DNA of 64,000 nt from Sternotherus odoratus. Taxonomy: Eukaryota > Chordata > Testudines > Kinosternidae. Where the stretch lies: positions 252,225,644 through 252,289,643 of the forward strand of contig JAVMKO010000001.1 of the NCBI GenBank assembly GCA_032164245.1, read 5' to 3'. How positions within the stretch are numbered: the first letter of the stretch is position 1; each line of letters starts with the position of its first letter. Of this stretch, positions 58,793 through 64,000 are shown piece after piece. The notes beneath the pieces were generated by a model that saw nothing but the letters and a program-made list of their open reading frames with translations, had not been told where the DNA came from and ran no database searches. The position numbers were made by a program, and so were the translations under genes.

Positions 58793-58978
58793 GTGTATAT
58801 TGGTGGACTGTGCCTTTAATTTTCAGTTGGTTTATTGGTTTGGAGGGCCATGTTACAGGAACTAGCACTATATGAAGAAAAGGATGGGCAGGGAGAACCC
58901 TGTTAGTAACTTGTATAATGACATTAGATACATCAATCATTCATTATTTATCTTATTTGTAACCTAATTTCTTCAAAC
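58793..58978 (+). repeat. Direct repeat D, copy 2
   Basis: Same orientation as 53761-53935. It begins exactly where the DIRS relic stops being recognisable and ends about 40 bp before DIRS copy 2. Dispersed element or local duplication cannot be decided from two copies. Confidence 0.85.
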
Positions 58979-59157
58979 AATGTGAATGCATCAAATGTGT
59001 ACCTCTGAAAGCTGCACTGTTCTTCTTCGAGTGCTTGCTCATGTCCATTCCCATATGTGTGTGTGCGTTCCGCGCATGCCCGGTCCGGAAAGCTTTTCCC
59101 CAGCGGTACCCGTAGGGTCGGCAGGGGCGACCCCTGGAGTGGCGCCGATATGGCCAT

Positions 59158-59166
59158 GCATATATG
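59158..59166 (+). promoter_or_regulatory. Possible TATA box of DIRS copy 2
   Basis: GCATATATG in a GC-rich terminal region, about 190 bp upstream of the gag-like ATG, at the position equivalent to CATATATA in copy 1. Function inferred. Confidence 0.35.
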
Positions 59167-59353
59167 CCCCTGCCGACCCTCCCCCCGCTCAGTTCCTTCT
59201 TTCCGTCCTTGGCGGTAGCTGGAACAGCTTACTCCTCTGTCACAGAGCGGTATCTTGTTCTCTAGTAGTTCGGTATTTAGGTTAATTGTTCTTATTGTTC
59301 GAGTTCTTTAGTGTTAGATAGTTAAGTAGTTGTTAGATCTCTGATGCCGGGTT

Positions 59354-61618
59354 ATGCCTGGGGCGTCAGGGTTTAAAACCTGTAAAGTTTGCGGCAAGCC
59401 CATGCCGACTAGTGACCCTCACTCCCGCTGTCTCAAGTGCCTGGGAGAGGGCCATCAAACCGAGAAGTGTTCAAGCTGCAAGAGCTTTAAGCCGCGTACT
59501 AAAAAGGAGAGGGATTTTCGTTTGAAGTTAATCCTCATGGAGTCGGCACTTCAACCACCAACGGAGCCGTCCGCCTCCAGCAGCGCACCGGCGTCGGTGC
59601 GCGGCACCACAACCCCGAAGGGCCTGAAGACTCCTCGGCACCGGTCGCCACGGCACGGATCCTCCTCCTTATCTAGAAGGCACCGGTCTCAGTCGCCGGT
59701 CCCTTCCAAAAAATCTAGAGGGCGCTCCCCGGTGCGCAAGGGCACGGGTGATCCCTCGGTGGTGCCAGCAGCTCCGGGGCACGTGAGACGGCCCCGTTCT
59801 GAGCGCGCACCGATAGCGGCACCGGAGCCTATCACCATCTCCCCGGAGATAGTGCCCTCTCGGGAAATCGAGGTGCCGGAGTTGGAACCGCCCTCGACCC
59901 CAGAGGCGTTCGATGCGGCGGTGGATCTCATGGGTACCGCAGTCGACACGGCACCGCAGTTTGCCATCCCGGCACCGGTCACCCGCACCGTCGCTCCGGT
60001 CATTCCGCCAGCACCGGTGACTTCGGTACCGGCAAGCTCGGCTCTAGCGGCACCGGCAGCCTCATTGGCACCGCTGATACCCGCACCGGCTCCCACCGCA
60101 CCGCAGGCACCGAGATTCCCCGGGAAGCCTGAAATGTACTCCCGGGGCATAGCACCGGAGGGCACCGCACCGCACCGCCCTGGTCGCAGTCCGACTATTC
60201 ATCAGAGTCGGATGCTTCTTCGTCACGGTCCAGGTCCCGCCATAGCCATAGCTCCCGGCACCACCATTCACGGCACCGTCACTCCTCCCATCGACGGCAC
60301 CGGCAGCCATCAGTGGTGGTAGAGCAAGGCCCTCCTCAATGGCCTTTTTGGACCCCGTTTACTTACCACCAGGCCCAGGGACCTCCATCAGTAGCCTCTT
60401 GGCCTTCTGTGCCGAGGGGTCCGGTGTCTGCCACCGTCACTAGGCCTCAATCGGAGGAACATATGGCTGATCCTCTGCCTGGTACATCGGACACTCAGTC
60501 TGCACTCAGGGAGATTCAAGGAGCGGATCCCATCCAACCCCCCCTTTCGGGAGGAGGTTCAGATGGAGAACCCCCAACCTGGCTCCTCTTCATCATCCCC
60601 GGACGACGCAGTGGCGGGCTCCTCTTACAACCTGCCACCCATGGACATTAGGGGTCATCAGGACCTGCTGAGAAGGGTGGCGCAAAACCTCAACCTCCAG
60701 CCTGAGGAAGTCAAAGGGGATGAGGAGGATCCTAATGTAGACATCCTCTCATCCGACTCACCACCTCAGATAGCGCTACCCTTCATGCGCAAGGTCAGAT
60801 CCACCATGGACTCCCTTTGGCAAACTCCTTCATCGCTTCCACCTACGGCTAGGGGAGTGGAGCGCCGGTACTTTGCACCACGGGAGGGATACGAGTACCT
60901 GTTCACGCACCCACCGCCCGGCTCCATGGTTGCGGATGCAGTGAACCATAGGGAGCGTCAGGGCCAGACAGGACCTACCCCAAAGTCACACGACTCGAAG
61001 AAATTGGACCTCTGGGGTAGGAAGGTATACTCGTCGGCGGCTCTACAACTCCGCATTGCGAACCAGCAGGCCGCCCTGGGCCGGTATGCTTATAACACCT
61101 GGTCTGCGATGACCAAATTTGAGGGCACCTTACCCCAGGAATCGGCCCACGAGTTCAAGGCCATAGTGCAAGAGGGCAGGGTGGTCTCCAGAGCTGCCCT
61201 ACAGGCCGCATTAGACGCAGCGGACTCGGCCTCACGCCAATTGGGCACAGCAGTAGCTATGCGCAGGGGGGCCTGGTTACACGTTTCGGGTATTCCCCCG
61301 CCTGTGCAGGCAACCATACAGGACTTGCCGTTTGATAGGCAGGGGCTATTTGCCATGGACACGGACAAAAAACTACAGTCCATGAAGGACTCCAGGGCGA
61401 TGCTCCGCTCCCTTGGACTACATACACCACAGGGCCAAAGAAGACCCTTTAGGGCTCCCCCGCCCCCGCCAGCCAGACCCTATCAGGCACCACCTTATAG
61501 GAGGGACCAGCCTAGAAGGGGCGGGAGGGGTAATAGTAGGGGTCGGCAACGCCCCTCCTCTCACCAGCCTCAGGGGCCAGGGAATAACCACCCTCCCGGG
61601 CCCAGGCCGAACTTTTGA
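59354..61618 (+). pseudogene. DIRS copy 2 gag-like ORF with two frameshifts
   Basis: A gag-like protein of about 750 residues expected to coat element RNA. It starts at ATG 59354 (MPGASGFKTCKVCGKPMPTS) with Cys-rich words CLKCLGEGHQTEKCSSCKSF and the basic KPRTKKERDFRL. It then has a long Pro/Ala/Ser/Arg-rich region containing many GGCACCG triplet-like repeats. At about 60165-60185, within CACCGCACCGCACCG, the frame shifts so that the SR-rich stretch (SDYSSESDASSSRSRSRHSH) lies in a second frame. At about 60535-60560, near a run of Cs, it returns to the first frame (EEVQMENPQPGSSSSSPDD). The C-terminal part (to 61618) is rich in Gln/Ala helices and ends in Pro/Arg-rich sequence. Confidence 0.85.
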
Positions 61619-63542
61619 AGCTGCGCCCGGGGACGCCGAGCCAGCCTCCGAACCCATAGCTTCCCTCCTGTTTGTGAACCGTCTATCCCATTTCTACCAG
61701 GCATGGTCCTCTATCACCTCGGACAAGTGGGTTCTCAGCCTGGTAGAAGTGGGATATTCTATCCAGTTCTCTGTTCTCCCTCCCACCCACCCCCCGTGCC
61801 CGTCCCTCTTCAGGGACCCATCTCACGAGCAACTCCTAGATCAGGAGGTCCATACCCTCTTGTCTTTGGGTGCCATAGAGGAGGTTCCTCAAGAATTTCG
61901 GGGCAAGGGTTACTATTCCCGTTATTTCCTTATCCCGAAGGCCAAAGGGGGGCTTCGCCCCATCCTGGACTTGCGAGGCCTCAACTCCTACATAAAGAAG
62001 TTGAAGTTTCGCATGCTCTCCTTAGCCGTCATAATTCCTGCTATGGATCAGGGAGACTGGTTCGCCGCCCTCGACTTAAAGGACGCTTACTTTCACATCT
62101 CCATTATTCTGAGCCACAGACGATTCCTGAGGTTCGTGATGGGCTCCCGGCATTACCAATTCGCGGTTCTTCCATTCGGCCTTTCCTCAGCACCAAGGGT
62201 ATTCACGAAATGCATGGCGGTAGTCGCAGCGTTCCTCAGACGGAACGGCATCCATGTTTACCCTTACCTGGACGATTGGCTCATCAGAGCAAAGTCGAGG
62301 CAGCTGCTCCTAAGGCAAATAACGTTCATCAAGGCCATCTTCCTAAAGCTGGGCCTTATCCTCAACATACCAAAGTCAACTCTCATTCCTACACAGAGGA
62401 TAGAGTTTATTGGCGTAATACTGGACTCTCGATGTGCAAGAGCTTTTCTACCTCCATCTCGAGCCAAGGCTTTAGCGGACATTATTTTCCCGCTACTTCG
62501 GGCCCCCATGACCACAGCAAGAAACTGCATGGTCCTAATGGGCCACATGGCGGCATGCACCTATGTGGTGCCGTTCGCGAGGCTACGACTACGCCCTCTG
62601 CAAGCCTGGTTCGCAAAGGTGTACAACCAGCGCAGGGACCCCCTCGACCTGGTCGTGACTCTTCCAGTAAAGGTAAGACAATCACTTCTCTGGTGGCTCC
62701 AGCCCAGATCTCTGGACGGTGGGGTGCCCTTTCACAAACCCCAGCCGTCTATGACGCTGGTAACAGACGCGTCGGCTCTTGGTTGGGGGGCGCATCTAGA
62801 AAAGAACACGACACAGGGCCTCTGGTCTCAAGAAGAGCTGTCTCTCCACATAAACGTACGAGAGCTCAGAGCAGTTCGCCTGGCATGTCAGACATTCCAG
62901 TTGGATCTGAGGGGCAAGAACATCACGGTCCTAACAGACAACACGGCCGCGATGTTCTATATAAACAAACAGGGTGGTGCTCGCTCCTCTCCCCTGTGCA
63001 AGGAAGCCCTCGCCCTTTGGGATTTCTGCATCCCCAGGGGGATCTCCCTCACAGCGGCTTACCTTCCAGGAGAGCAGAATGTGCTGGCGGACTCCCTGAG
63101 CCGCTCCTTCCGGGGCCACGAGTGGTCCCTCAGGCCCGATGTGGCCCACTCGATTTTCCAAAGGTGGGGGTTTCCCCATCTCGACCTGTTCGCCACAAGG
63201 GCCAACAGGAAGTGCCACAGGTTTTGCTCCCTCCTCAACCTCAGCCCGGGGTCCGAAGGGGACGCATTTCACACCCTGTGGACGGGGGGCCTGCTTTATG
63301 CATTTCCCCCGTTTCCCCTTGTTCACAAGGTACTGGCGAAGGCCCGTCAAGACAAAGCGTCGGTTATACTGGTAGCGCCAGCCTGGCCTCGGCAGCACTG
63401 GTACTCGACCCTGTTGTCTCTCTGTGTGGCGACACCGATAACACTTCCCCTGTCGCCAACACTGATCTCCCAAGACCACGGGAGGATGCTACATCCCAAC
63501 CTACAGTCCCTCCACCTCACGGCGTGGTATATCCGTGGCTAA
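61413..63542 (+). CDS. DIRS copy 2 reverse transcriptase / RNase H
   Basis: An intact 709-codon frame for the polymerase that makes the cDNA of the element. The RT core includes YYSRYFLIPKAKGGLRPILD, motif A LDLKDAYFHI (Asp 221), LPFGLSSAPRVFTK (about 253-266) and the catalytic box YLDDWLI (Asp 287/288). RNase H follows, with LVTDASALGWGAHL (Asp 452) and LTDNTAAMFYINKQGG (Asp 509), then the conserved tail DLFATRANRKC and LLYAFPPFPLVHKVL. No stop or frameshift is seen. 61413 is a TTG; the first Met in this frame is about codon 201, inside the RT domain. The protein must therefore begin by frameshift from gag (gag to pol is +1) or at a non-AUG codon. It overlaps gag by about 205 nt. No methyltransferase domain, found in some DIRS elements, is present. 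Confidence 0.93.
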   Translation: MDYIHHRAKEDPLGLPRPRQPDPIRHHLIGGTSLEGAGGVIVGVGNAPPLTSLRGQGITTLPGPGRTFEAAPGDAEPASEPIASLLFVNRLSHFYQAWSSITSDKWVLSLVEVGYSIQFSVLPPTHPPCPSLFRDPSHEQLLDQEVHTLLSLGAIEEVPQEFRGKGYYSRYFLIPKAKGGLRPILDLRGLNSYIKKLKFRMLSLAVIIPAMDQGDWFAALDLKDAYFHISIILSHRRFLRFVMGSRHYQFAVLPFGLSSAPRVFTKCMAVVAAFLRRNGIHVYPYLDDWLIRAKSRQLLLRQITFIKAIFLKLGLILNIPKSTLIPTQRIEFIGVILDSRCARAFLPPSRAKALADIIFPLLRAPMTTARNCMVLMGHMAACTYVVPFARLRLRPLQAWFAKVYNQRRDPLDLVVTLPVKVRQSLLWWLQPRSLDGGVPFHKPQPSMTLVTDASALGWGAHLEKNTTQGLWSQEELSLHINVRELRAVRLACQTFQLDLRGKNITVLTDNTAAMFYINKQGGARSSPLCKEALALWDFCIPRGISLTAAYLPGEQNVLADSLSRSFRGHEWSLRPDVAHSIFQRWGFPHLDLFATRANRKCHRFCSLLNLSPGSEGDAFHTLWTGGLLYAFPPFPLVHKVLAKARQDKASVILVAPAWPRQHWYSTLLSLCVATPITLPLSPTLISQDHGRMLHPNLQSLHLTAWYIRG

Positions 63543-63547
63543 AACCA

Positions 63548-64000
63548 GCAGAGCTTCAGTGCTCGGATTCAGTCAGGGAAGTCCTCCTGGGTAGCAGAAA
63601 ACCTTCCACGAGGGGAACCTATACTGCCAAGTGGAAGCGTTTCTCACTGTGGGTTCAGAACAAGGGGGTGGACCCCCTGTCTTGTTCAATCCCTACCATC
63701 CTGGACTACCTCCTTGAGCTAAAACAACAGGGGTTAGCGCTCTCCACGGTTAGGGTACACCTGGCTGCCATTTCGGCGTTCCACCCGGGTGCTGATGACA
63801 TTTCGGTTTTTAGTAACCCTCTGGTTAACAGGTTTCTTAAAGGTTTGGAGAGGCTGTATCTGCACATACGTCAACCAACCCCCCCATGGGACCTCAATCT
63901 GGTTCTGAAGGCCCTAATGAAGCCTCCGTTCGAGCCCATGTCTTCCTGCCCTCTGTCCTACCTCTCATGGAAGACCGCATTCTTAGTGGCAATTACTTCG
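63548..64000 (+). CDS. DIRS copy 2 tyrosine recombinase, N-terminal part
   Basis: An open frame, cut by the window end, that encodes the start of the DIRS recombinase. Visible words are LLGSRKPSTRGTYTAKWKRF, TILDYLLELKQQGLALSTVR and LAAISAFHPGADDISVF. FLKGLERLYLHIRQP, PPWDLNLVLKALMKPPFEPM and LSYLSWKTAFLVAITS follow, each matching copy 1 (6203-7399). The window ends just before the first catalytic Arg. The frame is open upstream of 63548, overlapping the end of pol at offset -1, and has no ATG before about 63918, so the true start is unknown; the coordinate given is only where similarity begins. Confidence 0.88.

Larger units (their letters stand above)
57517..58795 (+). pseudogene. Old DIRS relic with nested repeats
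   Basis: Begins TTCTTCTTTGAGTGCTGG, a diverged copy of the DIRS left end. A gag-like start follows near 57908 (MPRTLGFEICASCLRSFSV, compared with MPGASGFKTCKVCGKPMP in copy 2). At 57980-58138 it is interrupted by a MITE end and an inverted R1 repeat. It then resumes with RT traces (KQEVESLLQQEVGSS, about 58155), LNYAFPPLHYFPSL near 58454, and recombinase N-terminal traces ELSCFEAVQNIFSNIKKDST near 58730-58790. Most of pol is missing. Too decayed to encode anything. Confidence 0.75.
59020..64000 (+). mobile_element. DIRS-type retrotransposon, copy 2 (near intact, runs off window)
   Basis: Starts TTCTTCTTCGAGTGCTTGCT and contains, in order, a gag-like frame, a long RT/RNase H frame and a tyrosine recombinase frame still open at the last base. 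Layout, motif order and left end match copy 1, but the RT region is complete. The right end and inverted terminus are outside the window. Few lesions (two gag frameshifts) and CpG-rich sequence suggest a recent insertion. DIRS elements integrate through a recombinase rather than a DDE integrase, so no target duplication is expected. Confidence 0.93.

Overview
The window reads as a piece of a vertebrate nuclear genome, most likely a turtle (inferred). The evidence is spliced exons with GT/AG borders and several CR1 LINE copies with the (ATTCTATGAT)-type 3' end. There is also a tRNA-derived SINE whose 3' end resembles CR1, DIRS-type tyrosine-recombinase retrotransposons with the TTCTTCTTCGAG terminus, and MIR relics. 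Many small inverted-repeat DNA transposons are present. Nothing looks bacterial or viral.

The only host gene I can support is LRCH1 (leucine-rich repeats and calponin-homology domain 1), plus strand. Six internal coding exons lie at 31922-32066, 40096-40222, 45407-45512, 48424-48560, 52830-52957 and 55608-55692. Their phases join without error into one reading frame covering most of the LRR block and the start of the acidic linker. The first exon, the rest of the linker and the calponin-homology exons are outside the window. Bases 1-31921 are therefore inferred to be intron 1, and everything after 55692 a later intron.

Region 1-8.4 kb: a small hAT-like foldback element (374-677), then a CR1 LINE (about 1970-8432) split by a 3.4-kb DIRS element (4349-7752) that has lost its reverse transcriptase but keeps an open tyrosine recombinase frame. 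Region 8.5-31.9 kb: non-coding intron with a pogo/Tigger-like element, several GGGC...GCCC inverted-repeat elements (one holding a 34-bp GC-rich palindromic minisatellite at 27.5-28.1 kb), two longer inverted-repeat elements with exact 8-bp target duplications (18406-19332 and 28599-29823), a SINE and a CR1 fragment. Region 31.9-56 kb: the LRCH1 exons, with a DIRS relic (33.0-33.7 kb), a minus-strand 5'-truncated CR1 (36.2-37.7 kb), a hAT element with a transposase relic (46.0-46.9 kb) and a decayed Ty3/gypsy-like element with paired LTRs (49.2-51.9 kb).

Region 57.5-64 kb: a layered old DIRS relic, then a nearly intact DIRS retrotransposon (from 59020 to beyond the window end) with gag-like, reverse transcriptase/RNase H and tyrosine recombinase frames. 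The second and third frames of this element have no AUG upstream of their conserved domains. The same is true of the recombinase frame in the 4.3-kb copy, and the RNase H-to-recombinase frame offset is the same in both, so a recoding or non-AUG mechanism is the most interesting point to test. No undescribed defence-like or operon-like system was seen.
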